In this document: positions 19,100 through 27,626 of the stretch, in pieces | Position numbering within the stretch: the stretch's first letter is position 1 | Layout of the letters: each line of letters begins with the position of its first letter | NCBI RefSeq assembly: GCF_001895205.1 | Contig: NZ_BDJF01000006.1 | Span: forward strand, 383,581 to 447,580 | Reading direction: 5' to 3' | Length of the DNA stretch: 64,000 nt | Origin: Vibrio injensis | GTDB taxonomy: Bacteria; Pseudomonadota; Gammaproteobacteria; Enterobacterales; Vibrionaceae | Made by a program: the position numbers and the translations under genes | The notes under the pieces: model-generated | Databases searched by the model: none | The model's input: the letters and a program-made list of their open reading frames with translations, nothing else | Told to the model about the DNA's origin: nothing

Positions 19100-19990
19100 A
19101 TGGCCAGTCCCATTTCGTTAAAACAGCTCAATGTGTTTATGACCATTACTCAGCATAAAACCCTCACTGAAGCTGCCGAGGCACTATTTCTTTCTAAAGC
19201 GGCGGTGAGTTCAGCCTTGGCTGAGTTGGAGAAACACTTGGGGCATGCGCTGTTTGATCGCGTCAATAATCGGTTAATCCTCAATCAAGAAGGGCAAAAG
19301 CTATTACCTTTAGCCGATGAATTGCTGGGACGCGCCAAAGATCTGCATCATCTGTTTGATCAGCAAAATACCCTCGCTGGCCAATTACGCATTGGAGCCA
19401 GTGATACGATTGGTAATCAGTTAGCGCCTTATTTAATTAGCGCCTTTCGCTCACAATACGATCATCATGCACAAAGCCTATTTATTTCTAATTCAGCACT
19501 GATTTGTCAAAAACTGGTCGATTATGAGTTAGACGTTGCTTTAATCGAAGGCAAGACCCTGCATCCCCAATTGATTTCGCGTCAATTTAGCCAAGATGAA
19601 ATGTGTATTATCTGCGCTCCTGATCATCCGCTCGCCACAAAATCGAATGTCACCCTGAGCGATTTTGAACACAGCCAGTGGGTACTCAGAGAGGCCGGCT
19701 CGGGATCTCGAGAGTTTTTTATGCGCGTTGTCGCGCCACGTATTGAGCAGTGGCAAGAGAGTTTTGAGCTTAATACTACTGAAGCGTTAATTAACAGTGT
19801 CTCAGCTGGGTTAGGTTTAGGTTGTCTGTCACAGCTGGCTGCCCACTGCGCATTACAAGATGGGCGAGTCAAGCAACTGACGGTCCCTCTCGATATGCAA
19901 CGACGCTTTTGGGTGCTAGTGCATAAAGAAAAGTACCAAAGTCCGCTTTTGAAAAGTTTTATCGCCTTTTGTTATCAATCCAACGTTTAG
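19100..19990 (+). CDS. LysR-family transcriptional regulator
   Basis: A 296-residue LysR-type regulator. The winged helix-turn-helix covers residues 7-65 (LKQLNVFMTITQHKTLTEAA, then LSKAAVSSALAELEKHLG) and the periplasmic-binding-protein-like effector domain covers about 92-296. It is divergent from the TDT transporter gene, the usual arrangement for a regulator and its target. Its last codons and stop lie inside the 20-base direct repeat that marks the left edge of the CRISPR island, so the coding sequence is intact although the island begins at its stop codon. Confidence 0.9.
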   Translation: MASPISLKQLNVFMTITQHKTLTEAAEALFLSKAAVSSALAELEKHLGHALFDRVNNRLILNQEGQKLLPLADELLGRAKDLHHLFDQQNTLAGQLRIGASDTIGNQLAPYLISAFRSQYDHHAQSLFISNSALICQKLVDYELDVALIEGKTLHPQLISRQFSQDEMCIICAPDHPLATKSNVTLSDFEHSQWVLREAGSGSREFFMRVVAPRIEQWQESFELNTTEALINSVSAGLGLGCLSQLAAHCALQDGRVKQLTVPLDMQRRFWVLVHKEKYQSPLLKSFIAFCYQSNV

Positions 19991-20003
19991 CCTCTCAGTT
20001 TGA
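19984..20003 (+). repeat. Left 20-base direct repeat of the CRISPR island
   Basis: CGTTTAGCCTCTCAGTTTGA occurs here and again, without mismatch, at 35710-35729. This copy contains the last codon (GTT) and stop (TAG) of lysR. The match ends at both sides (a against t on the left, g against t on the right). It looks like an attachment-site or target-site duplication. The last bases also form a 7-base stem with TCTCAAA at 20013-20019, a feature absent from the right copy. Confidence 0.8.
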
Positions 20004-20112
20004 GACAAGCGATCTCAAAAATGAACACTCACTGCTTTTATCGACTAGTTAATTATGCTATTTCATGCGTACATTCAATTCGTAACGACAAGACTCAGGT
20101 GTGGAGAGGGAC

Positions 20113-21765
20113 ATGGCAGAAACGGAAAAGGGCTTTCTTAAAGTCGAAGCGGTTAACTTTGGCAATACTATCTTTGATACCAATCAACTGAGTGTGGTAC
20201 GCGGTGGCAGCTATGCGCTAAAAGAAATCGTACGTCAAATAGAGAAGACGCTTATTGATTGTAAGATAAAAGGTTTTCAATCGGTTACCTTGGGTGGCTC
20301 TACAGGGATCTTTTGTTGTGATGCCGATTCAATTAACCAAATGCGTTCTTCGGTTGAGCTATATCTTTGTGAGCAACAAACTATCAAAGAGCAAACGTTT
20401 ACTCCCAATAATGTCTTCTCCTTTGTCATCTCGAGCGTAGTTAGTAAGGATTATCTACAAGCCAAAGAGCAGCTTTATGCCTTAGGTCGTCATAAACAAG
20501 CTCAGTCATTTAGCCACGCATTGCCAGACTTTTCTTCCAGTGGCGAACAAGTTTGTCCTCTTAATGGCTATCTGCTTGCCGATTCAGAGAATAATCACAT
20601 CAAAGCCGCTAAAAATAGCAAAGTGAGTACGAGTGTTGATCTCCGTTATCAAATTGGCCGCAAGGTGCGCACGACAATTTATAGCGAGGAACAAGCGACT
20701 CTTGCCGCCCAACTGAGCGACCTAGGCAAACCTCAGGAAGAAAGGCGAACTGATATTGAAGAATTACGCTTCCCGTCAGATTTAGAAACCTTGGCAGGTC
20801 AACATCATAAACTCGCCCTCAACGGTAAAGTGGCCGTTATTTATATTGATGGTAACGCATTTGGTAAAGCGCAAAAGACACATATTGAGCAGAGCTCGAA
20901 TAAAATCAAGGCACAGCAAGCGTTTGATTTGCAGCTACGAAGTGATAGAGCAGAGTATCTGGTTAGTTTAGTTGGGTTTTTAAAGCAACAAGGCGCAACT
21001 GTGCAAGAGAATAATGAGACGATGGTGCAGCTTGAAACCCTGCTTTGGGGTGGCGACGAAATGACTATTGTCGTCCCGGCTTGGATTGGGATGGCGACGC
21101 TTCATCACTTCTTCGAGAAGCACAACAACTACCAGATTTGTGGTCAACCCTTAACTTTCTCTGCCGGTATTGTCTTTGCTAGCTGTAAAACGCCGATTCG
21201 TAAGTTAGAGCAAGCCGCAATGAATTTGGCTGATGCAATCAAACAACAATCCGGTGGACGTCAGCAGAGCTATTTCGACTACATGGTACTGGAATCGATA
21301 GATTATCCGACAGAGTCTTTAGCCTCATTTTGGGAAAAGCGATACAACAAACTCGCTCCTCTGCGTAAACCGCTTCAGTTTAATCTCGCCTCATCGTATC
21401 CCCCCGACCAGCTTAGTCAGTACCTTCAAACCCTGCCACGCTCAAGCATTTACAAACTGGTAGATGCAGCTTTACGCCACGGTGTCGCCAACCTCGCCGA
21501 ACCGCCACCGCTCAATAAAGAGCAGCGACTTGCCGTAAAAGGATCAGCTCAAGAGTTACCACTTATGCTAAAGCGTTTAATTAATGCGGGTGGTGGCGAG
21601 TTGCAAACAGCAATCCAAGCACTGTCACAAGTGTTGTTAGAGAAGGGAGATGAACCGGCTACCACCCACCTACTTTCCGATGAGATGCCCCTATTTTGGC
21701 TACATATATTGGAACTGTATGACTATCTCGCTCCGAGTAAACCCATGATGCAGGAGGCGCAATGA
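20113..21765 (+). CDS. cas10: Cas10-like type III CRISPR large subunit without HD domain
   Basis: A 550-residue Cas10, short because it begins directly with the first palm domain and has no N-terminal HD nuclease region (no HD metal motif is seen). The palm core shows VIYIDGNAFG with the metal-binding Asp246, and the cyclase motif LLWGGDEM with GGDE at 313-316 in place of the usual GGDD. Cas10 palm domains turn ATP into cyclic oligoadenylates or, in some systems, SAM-AMP after target RNA binding; conserved residues here suggest an active synthase. Start: ATG at 20113 behind GGAGAGGG; a GTG four codons earlier is possible. First gene of the operon, its stop overlapping the next gene. Subtype is III-D-like, not proven. 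Confidence 0.85.
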   Translation: MAETEKGFLKVEAVNFGNTIFDTNQLSVVRGGSYALKEIVRQIEKTLIDCKIKGFQSVTLGGSTGIFCCDADSINQMRSSVELYLCEQQTIKEQTFTPNNVFSFVISSVVSKDYLQAKEQLYALGRHKQAQSFSHALPDFSSSGEQVCPLNGYLLADSENNHIKAAKNSKVSTSVDLRYQIGRKVRTTIYSEEQATLAAQLSDLGKPQEERRTDIEELRFPSDLETLAGQHHKLALNGKVAVIYIDGNAFGKAQKTHIEQSSNKIKAQQAFDLQLRSDRAEYLVSLVGFLKQQGATVQENNETMVQLETLLWGGDEMTIVVPAWIGMATLHHFFEKHNNYQICGQPLTFSAGIVFASCKTPIRKLEQAAMNLADAIKQQSGGRQQSYFDYMVLESIDYPTESLASFWEKRYNKLAPLRKPLQFNLASSYPPDQLSQYLQTLPRSSIYKLVDAALRHGVANLAEPPPLNKEQRLAVKGSAQELPLMLKRLINAGGGELQTAIQALSQVLLEKGDEPATTHLLSDEMPLFWLHILELYDYLAPSKPMMQEAQ

Positions 21766-23738
21766 TGAGCCGCTCAAATAGAAAGCACTATGACATAAAC
21801 TTTGAACTCATATTAAAAGCGCCTTTTATGACCAAAAGTAGTGGTGCCATGCGATTTGGCCTAGACACGTTCAGCCAGCAAGAAAACGGCTCTCTGGCCA
21901 TCAATGGCTCACAACTGAAGGGAGTGATACGTCACCAGTTGGTGGGTTTTAATCAGTTACTTAATGATGATCAGTTAGCTACGCTCATTCAGTACGCTTT
22001 CGGCCCACAACCTCAGCAGCCGGAATCGAATAGTTTTGATCATGCTGCATTAACCTTTCCGTGGAAGTTGACTGAGCAGGGTGAGGCACAAGCAAGCGTT
22101 GAGCCTGAAAAGCTTTATCGAATAAAAATCAATCAAGAAACGGGGACTGTCGAAGAGGGACACATTCAAGTCATTGAAAGCAAATATCCAGTGGGAACCT
22201 TAGTCACCTTTAAAGGCCGAGGTCGTTACATTGAATCGCAAACTGTGCCCGCTGACATATTACAGTCTTGGCTCAATAAAGCGTTGCAAGCGGTGAGTGC
22301 CATTGGTGCGTTCAAGAGTATTGGTTTTGGTGAGGTGGTATCGGCTAAGTGTACGGTAAATGAAAAATCGCTAAGTCAATTAACAGCAGACAAAGCCGTT
22401 GAACCACTCAATCAGGTGCCATTGCGAGTGGCATTTAACGCAGACCGACCGATTTGCTTTGCAAAACCACGCTCTAAAACCAGCAATACCTTTGTATCGG
22501 AAGACTTTATTCCCGGCAATGCGTTAAAAGCCACGCTCATTAATAGTCACTATTTTCAAAGTCTAGAGGCTAGCTCGCCGCTCAAAAAGCATATTAATCA
22601 ATTGGTGGTTTCACACGCCAAACCTGTTGCAGTGTTTCTTGATAGTGATGGTCAGAGGGCGGAAAAAATACCGCTAGCCAAACCTTGGTCTCAATACAGT
22701 ACGGCGCAAACCCTACCACTTTCACTGATGCAATTCTCTATTCCTGCCTGTGATAACGGTCAACCACAAGAGTGTTATCTTGATGTCGCGCAACTGAATA
22801 CGGCAGTCTTGATTCAAAAGGATAACATGCTTTTCTCTGGTGCATTTGAGAGTGACCGAAAAGGCGATGTTCCGCTGAGTGTTCGTCAAGCTTATGGCGT
22901 CAATTTGCCTGAAATGAAGCGAGAACTGCTGGTACGCACCGCTGTGAACGCGAGCACCCAATCGGCAGAAGATGGTTCGCTATTTAGTTATGACACCCTA
23001 CGCCATGAAGATTTGATGTGGATAGTGGAGTTTAGTCTGCCCAAGATCTCAGAAAGCGGAGAGCCAATTTCAGACCACACATCAGAGGTTATTGGTCGGC
23101 AAGTTTTAGAAGTCGTTCATCAAGGTTTATTCAACTTAGGTAAAACCAAGGCCACATTAGAGTTTCAAGATAGCGACTCTGGCTCAGGTTGCACTGGCGC
23201 ATTCAAGCGCTCAGACACTACGCAAAAGTTATCTCTTAAACTTGAAAGCGATGCGCTGCTGTTTGATGCCAAGGATTTGAAAGAGATCAATAACATCCAG
23301 CAAGATCAGCTGTTTAGCCTTGTGGCAAACTATTTTGCACAACTTGTATTTACTGATGTTGCTGTGCCATTAGTTGCTTGCTATGCCGATACACAACTTG
23401 TTGGTGGTGATTACCTTCTTAATCGCTTTTATAAACCATCCGCTTATCAGCCACAAATAGTGGTTAAAGCAGGCAGTGTCTTTACTTTTGATTTGAGTCA
23501 GTTAACGAGTGGCGAACGAGAGCAAGTGTTTATACAGGTCGAGAAAATTCTCCACACAGGGCTACCTAGCCCCAACAAAGAGTGGGATTTCAACACTACG
23601 CCTTATTTGCCTCAGAACGGCTTTGCAAAAATTACCTGGTTGTCAAACGAGATTATCGCGCAGCATCAAATCCTACCAAGTGGTTACACCTTAGTTGATG
23701 CCAACACGCTACAACCATTGGGAGGTCAAGATGACTAA
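21765..23738 (+). CDS. Fused RAMP (Cas7/Csx10-like) subunit of the type III effector
   Basis: A 657-residue protein with at least two RAMP (ferredoxin-like) modules. The first covers about residues 8-205: an N-terminal strand, FGLDTF with a candidate catalytic Asp34, then NGSQLKGVIR and a closing glycine-rich IGFGEV. The second starts near 225 (PLRVAFNADRPICFAK, then FIPGNALKATL). A third repeat-like half may occupy 380-650. In Csm3-type subunits an aspartate at the position of Asp34 cuts target RNA. The arrangement recalls Csx10-type proteins of subtype III-D. Two ATGs are adjacent (21762, 21765); AGGAGG at 21752-21757 is better spaced to the second. It overlaps the next gene by eight bases. 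Confidence 0.75.
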   Translation: MSRSNRKHYDINFELILKAPFMTKSSGAMRFGLDTFSQQENGSLAINGSQLKGVIRHQLVGFNQLLNDDQLATLIQYAFGPQPQQPESNSFDHAALTFPWKLTEQGEAQASVEPEKLYRIKINQETGTVEEGHIQVIESKYPVGTLVTFKGRGRYIESQTVPADILQSWLNKALQAVSAIGAFKSIGFGEVVSAKCTVNEKSLSQLTADKAVEPLNQVPLRVAFNADRPICFAKPRSKTSNTFVSEDFIPGNALKATLINSHYFQSLEASSPLKKHINQLVVSHAKPVAVFLDSDGQRAEKIPLAKPWSQYSTAQTLPLSLMQFSIPACDNGQPQECYLDVAQLNTAVLIQKDNMLFSGAFESDRKGDVPLSVRQAYGVNLPEMKRELLVRTAVNASTQSAEDGSLFSYDTLRHEDLMWIVEFSLPKISESGEPISDHTSEVIGRQVLEVVHQGLFNLGKTKATLEFQDSDSGSGCTGAFKRSDTTQKLSLKLESDALLFDAKDLKEINNIQQDQLFSLVANYFAQLVFTDVAVPLVACYADTQLVGGDYLLNRFYKPSAYQPQIVVKAGSVFTFDLSQLTSGEREQVFIQVEKILHTGLPSPNKEWDFNTTPYLPQNGFAKITWLSNEIIAQHQILPSGYTLVDANTLQPLGGQDD

Positions 23739-25230
23739 GCAATATTACGCGATTCAAGTACAAGCTACATTGAAAGTGCTCTCACCGCTACTCATCGCCA
23801 GTGGTGATCACACACTGATCGTTGAAAGTGAACCAGAGCAGCAAGTAAAAGGCAATGAAAGTCGCAATACCTTACAACCGTGCAAAACAGCCGACGGCAG
23901 CTACTACTTACCCGCATCCAGCTTAAAAGGTGCCTGTTATGCGTTTAGTCAGCAGTGTGACAAGTCACAAGAGTTGAGTTGGATATTTGGTGAAACGGCG
24001 CGCCAACAAGGAGAGATCACCACCAGTCGTGGCGGTTTAGTGCGTTTTTATAATGCCTTTGCCAAATCCAATATTGCGACTGAAAAAATCACACGTAATA
24101 GCATTGATGCGATAACTGGCGCGGCCAAGCAAGGTCATTTATTTGATGTAGAGACCATCAACCCCGGCAGTGAGTTCATTTGCCGACTTTCGATAGACGA
24201 AGCGGATCTGCAACAGCTTCAATCTCTCAAAGGGTTACTGCTCGCTTGGGGGCGTGGGGAAAATAGCCTTGGCCGTCACTCGCGCAATGAACAAGGCCAG
24301 TTTGAGTTGTGCAATATCGAAATTTTCGCAATTGAAGAAAGCCGCTATCGAGACTGGTTAAAGCAACCCGAGCCTGATGAATTAGCCAAGGTAAGGCAAA
24401 AACTGGAGTTTACCTGTAATCCGCTTGAGTCTAATTCCAATGCGCTTACGTTGAAACTCAAACTCATCCCGCTTTCACCAATTTTTATCAGTGATGGCAA
24501 ACAGCATGAGAGTGATAACAATCACCAAATTGCACGTTCGATGAAAAATAGCGCTAACCAGTACATACTCCCCTCCACCAGCGTGCGTGGCAGTTACCGC
24601 GCTCTTGGTCGTAAAATTTTGCTAACGCAGCTGCAAAAACACGGTGAACAAGCGGAAGCTAAGGCGGATGAGTTATTGCAAGTGCTGTTTGGCGGCGAAA
24701 CACACGCGAGCAGCCTAACCATCAGTGATTTTGTGGCGCAAAACCATGAAAGCGTGGAACAGGCGTTTATCGCGATAGATCGCTTTACTGGCGGTGTTAA
24801 AGGCGGTACCCAAAGCAAAGAGACGGCGGGTGGTAACTACTTGATTGAAAAGCCCATCGTTAATGATTATCTCGGGCGCATCCGCTTAAACCACACGTTA
24901 ATGGAACAAAAGCATCACGCTCAGTTAGCCATATTCCTTTTGGTTTTGCGTGATTTAATGCAAGGCGAGATGCTGTTTGGCGGCTTAAAAGGCAAAGGGT
25001 TTGGTAAGGCACGTGCCGAAGTGCAATGGGTAGAAGCCAAAGAGCAAACAGCAGACAGTGACTGCTGGTTAAGCGATTGGGACGCATTGCAAGAGAAGTG
25101 GCAGGAGCAAAAGCTACCCTGTTTCACTACCCTAAATGAGGCGTTGATGACCTTACTCGACAACCAACGAACCCCCTCACCAAACAGTGGTGAACAGCCA
25201 AACCACGTCAGCAGCAAGGAGGCGCAGTGA
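23731..25230 (+). CDS. Double Csm3/Cas7-like RAMP subunit
   Basis: A 499-residue fusion of two Cas7-type RAMP domains. Domain 1 (about 1-225) has the YLPASSLKGACYAF strand-loop-helix, the thumb-like NSIDAITGAAKQGHLFD and a closing GENSLGRHSR. Domain 2 (about 245-445) repeats the pattern: ILPSTSVRGSYRAL, AIDRFTGGVKGG and the glycine-rich GGLKGKGFGKAR. Each DR-TG thumb element is typical of backbone subunits that line crRNA. Candidate catalytic acids precede the first strand of domain 2 (SDGKQHESDNN). Start: ATG at 23731 with GGAGG ten bases upstream; the longer open frame inside the previous gene is not used. Confidence 0.8.
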   Translation: MTKQYYAIQVQATLKVLSPLLIASGDHTLIVESEPEQQVKGNESRNTLQPCKTADGSYYLPASSLKGACYAFSQQCDKSQELSWIFGETARQQGEITTSRGGLVRFYNAFAKSNIATEKITRNSIDAITGAAKQGHLFDVETINPGSEFICRLSIDEADLQQLQSLKGLLLAWGRGENSLGRHSRNEQGQFELCNIEIFAIEESRYRDWLKQPEPDELAKVRQKLEFTCNPLESNSNALTLKLKLIPLSPIFISDGKQHESDNNHQIARSMKNSANQYILPSTSVRGSYRALGRKILLTQLQKHGEQAEAKADELLQVLFGGETHASSLTISDFVAQNHESVEQAFIAIDRFTGGVKGGTQSKETAGGNYLIEKPIVNDYLGRIRLNHTLMEQKHHAQLAIFLLVLRDLMQGEMLFGGLKGKGFGKARAEVQWVEAKEQTADSDCWLSDWDALQEKWQEQKLPCFTTLNEALMTLLDNQRTPSPNSGEQPNHVSSKEAQ

Positions 25231-27626
25231 TGACTCACTTTTACAACCCATTTAACTTTGTGCCACTCAACGATAAGCCGAACACCGAGTACGATACTGA
25301 CTATTGCACCATTGAATCTGGAGTAAGTCAGGCTACCCACCAGCTTTGGCAAGTCAATCGCTTAAGTGGAGCCATTTTCCTTGCCATTACTAACCACAGT
25401 GATTTGATTATCGGTGGAGCAAGGGAAAATAAAAATGAAATCAACGAAAATGGCAGCGGCAAGGAGTGCATTAGATTCTTTAAAGCCCACCCTAACGGTA
25501 GATTAGATAAGCCAGAAAGGTTGGCCATTCCGGCCAACAGTTTACGGGGGGCGGTAGTCAGTGTTGCAGAAGCCATCAGCGATTCAGCGATGCGTGTATT
25601 GGCAGATGAGCGTTACTCAGTTCGAACGGCTGCTGGCTCAAATGAAGTCTTTTCACAAATTGGTATCGTAGTCGATGGAGAGAGTGGATTGGAGTTAAAA
25701 CCACTGACCGTTGGCGGATTGAAGCAAAAAGGTCATGAGTTCCCAAACGATAGCAAAGATAGCAGTGGTGATTGGGTTTTTGATGATGCTGCTTATTTTA
25801 TGGACTGCGAAGATTGGAAAGAGGTTTTACCTGTCAGCCTAGAGTTTTATCGACAAGTACCGAGAAGTGAATCATGCAATTATCCTCATATTAAAGAACG
25901 TAGTGACCATCAACTAGCCCGTTATCGAGAGGAGCTGGAGTGTTTTCATGGTGGTCAAACGGATCCTAAATTTGTTTACATCAGAGATGAGTTGCCAGAT
26001 GCGAGTTGGGATGATCCTCTGCCTGTTCGTTTCCCAAGCTTGAATATTATGTTCAAAACCTTGAAGGGACTGAAAATGGGCACAGAGGACGGCCCTGAAA
26101 TTCTCTACATGACGGATAGCGAGTTTCAAAAACATCTTGCGGCCAAAGGGAAAGGCTTTGAAGAGAATGATTATCGAAGATACGTCTTTTTCCACAAAGG
26201 CGATATAAAAAATCTCGCGGCAAGAATGGTGGCGACCAAGAAGCATGAATTGCTGATCCCCTATAGTAAAAGAGCCGCTAAGGATTTTGCGAGTTTTACG
26301 ATTCCAGACGATGTTAAAGAAGCGTTTGAATCCAAACTGCGTCAACATCCTAAGGATGTAATGATTCCGGACAGTTGGATGACATTAAAAGGTGAGGAAA
26401 ATGTTCTAAAAATATGTGCGGGCGATCTGTTGTATTTCAAAGGTCGTTCCACAGAAAATGGGGAAAGTTATGAAATTACCGAACTCTCCCTTTCGCAAAT
26501 TTGGCGCTCTGAAGTCACCCACCAATCACTGCATGGCATCATGGCTGCGTCTGGTCACTCTCGCTATTTACCTTGGGGGAGTCAAAAGCGTAAAGCCAAA
26601 GAAAGTAAACTCACCGCCGCAGAAATGCTGTTTGGTGTGGTGGAAGACAGAGAAACAGACAAAAGCAATGCCGACGGAGGCAAGGCCTTGGCAACGCGCG
26701 TACGTTTTTATGATGCGATCAGTTTGAAAGCATCGTTAGAGGCGTTTGAGACCACGCTTACCTTAGACTCACCCAAACCACCTTCCCCCTCACTCTATTT
26801 GCATAAAAATGATGGAAGTGGTGTCAGTAAGGCCGATCTTACTGGCAACACATCCTTTCAAATCAATGGGCGAAAGCGCTATTTGCAGCATCAAAAAGCA
26901 GCTGTTGAGATGCAGCAAACGGGGACAGATGAGATGCTGACCAAGGCAGAGCGCATCACCGCTAGTACTAAGCCTACGTTCGGCTTTTGGATTGAATTTG
27001 ACAACTTAACCGAAGAGGAACTATCCCTGTTACTCTTATCAACAGGGGCTAGACAAACGGGGAATGAGCAGCCGTTTTATCATCAGCTTGGCATGTGCAA
27101 ACCCTATGGCTTTGGTAAATGTGAAATGAATGTGCTGGCGGTGTTGTTAAAAGATCCAGAGCAACGATACCACTCGTTAAGCGCGGGGCCTGTCTATCAG
27201 CAGCAATTGCAAGGTTATACGCCAAGTGAAGCAAACATCAGCACACTTAAAGAATTCGCCGAATGCATCGAACATCCCGCTTTGACGCAGTTTCTCAAGG
27301 TACCGCAATTGGCCTCTAGACCTTATGAGCTCAATCATGCCCAAAATCCATTGATTAGCCAGGTTGCATTAACGCAAATTGCTGCTCTAGCTAATGAAAA
27401 TAATTTTACAGAACATAACATTCACTACCCTATGCCTAGCCCACAAACGGCAGATACAAAAATCTTCGAATGGTTTGCTTTTAATGAAGAGAATAAACAG
27501 CGGCAAGAGAGAGGAAGAGCGAACCGTCCAGCGAGCGCGAACTATCAGTATCTCGGAAAACTCGCAGATAATGGCGAGGTGACGTCTTTAGAGCAAATGG
27601 AAAAGCCGACTAACGCAAATATGTGA
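25230..27626 (+). CDS. TIGR03986-like CRISPR RAMP protein
   Basis: A 798-residue RAMP-superfamily protein. The N-terminus FYNPFNFVPL matches my memory of the TIGR03986 family, whose members start with a YNPYNFV-type motif. IPANSLRGAVVSVAEA (near residue 100) is the RAMP glycine loop and helix. A long middle insertion (about 170-430) has no motif I recognise. The C-terminal part has ARVRFYDAI, RKRYLQHQKA and the final glycine-rich loop PYGFGKCEMN (near 630). It is large enough to replace several effector subunits. The ATG at 25230 shares one base with the preceding stop, with AAGGAGG at 25216-25222; a GTG one codon earlier is the alternative. Confidence 0.78.
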   Translation: MTHFYNPFNFVPLNDKPNTEYDTDYCTIESGVSQATHQLWQVNRLSGAIFLAITNHSDLIIGGARENKNEINENGSGKECIRFFKAHPNGRLDKPERLAIPANSLRGAVVSVAEAISDSAMRVLADERYSVRTAAGSNEVFSQIGIVVDGESGLELKPLTVGGLKQKGHEFPNDSKDSSGDWVFDDAAYFMDCEDWKEVLPVSLEFYRQVPRSESCNYPHIKERSDHQLARYREELECFHGGQTDPKFVYIRDELPDASWDDPLPVRFPSLNIMFKTLKGLKMGTEDGPEILYMTDSEFQKHLAAKGKGFEENDYRRYVFFHKGDIKNLAARMVATKKHELLIPYSKRAAKDFASFTIPDDVKEAFESKLRQHPKDVMIPDSWMTLKGEENVLKICAGDLLYFKGRSTENGESYEITELSLSQIWRSEVTHQSLHGIMAASGHSRYLPWGSQKRKAKESKLTAAEMLFGVVEDRETDKSNADGGKALATRVRFYDAISLKASLEAFETTLTLDSPKPPSPSLYLHKNDGSGVSKADLTGNTSFQINGRKRYLQHQKAAVEMQQTGTDEMLTKAERITASTKPTFGFWIEFDNLTEEELSLLLLSTGARQTGNEQPFYHQLGMCKPYGFGKCEMNVLAVLLKDPEQRYHSLSAGPVYQQQLQGYTPSEANISTLKEFAECIEHPALTQFLKVPQLASRPYELNHAQNPLISQVALTQIAALANENNFTEHNIHYPMPSPQTADTKIFEWFAFNEENKQRQERGRANRPASANYQYLGKLADNGEVTSLEQMEKPTNANM

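Noticed and set aside
24921..25352. 143-codon minus-strand open frame in the tandem Cas7 gene
   Set aside because: It lies wholly antisense to two well-supported overlapping cas genes, has no ribosome site or motif, and its composition follows the other strand.
25914..26348. 144-codon minus-strand open frame inside the TIGR03986-like gene
   Set aside because: Antisense shadow of a coding frame with clear family motifs at both ends.
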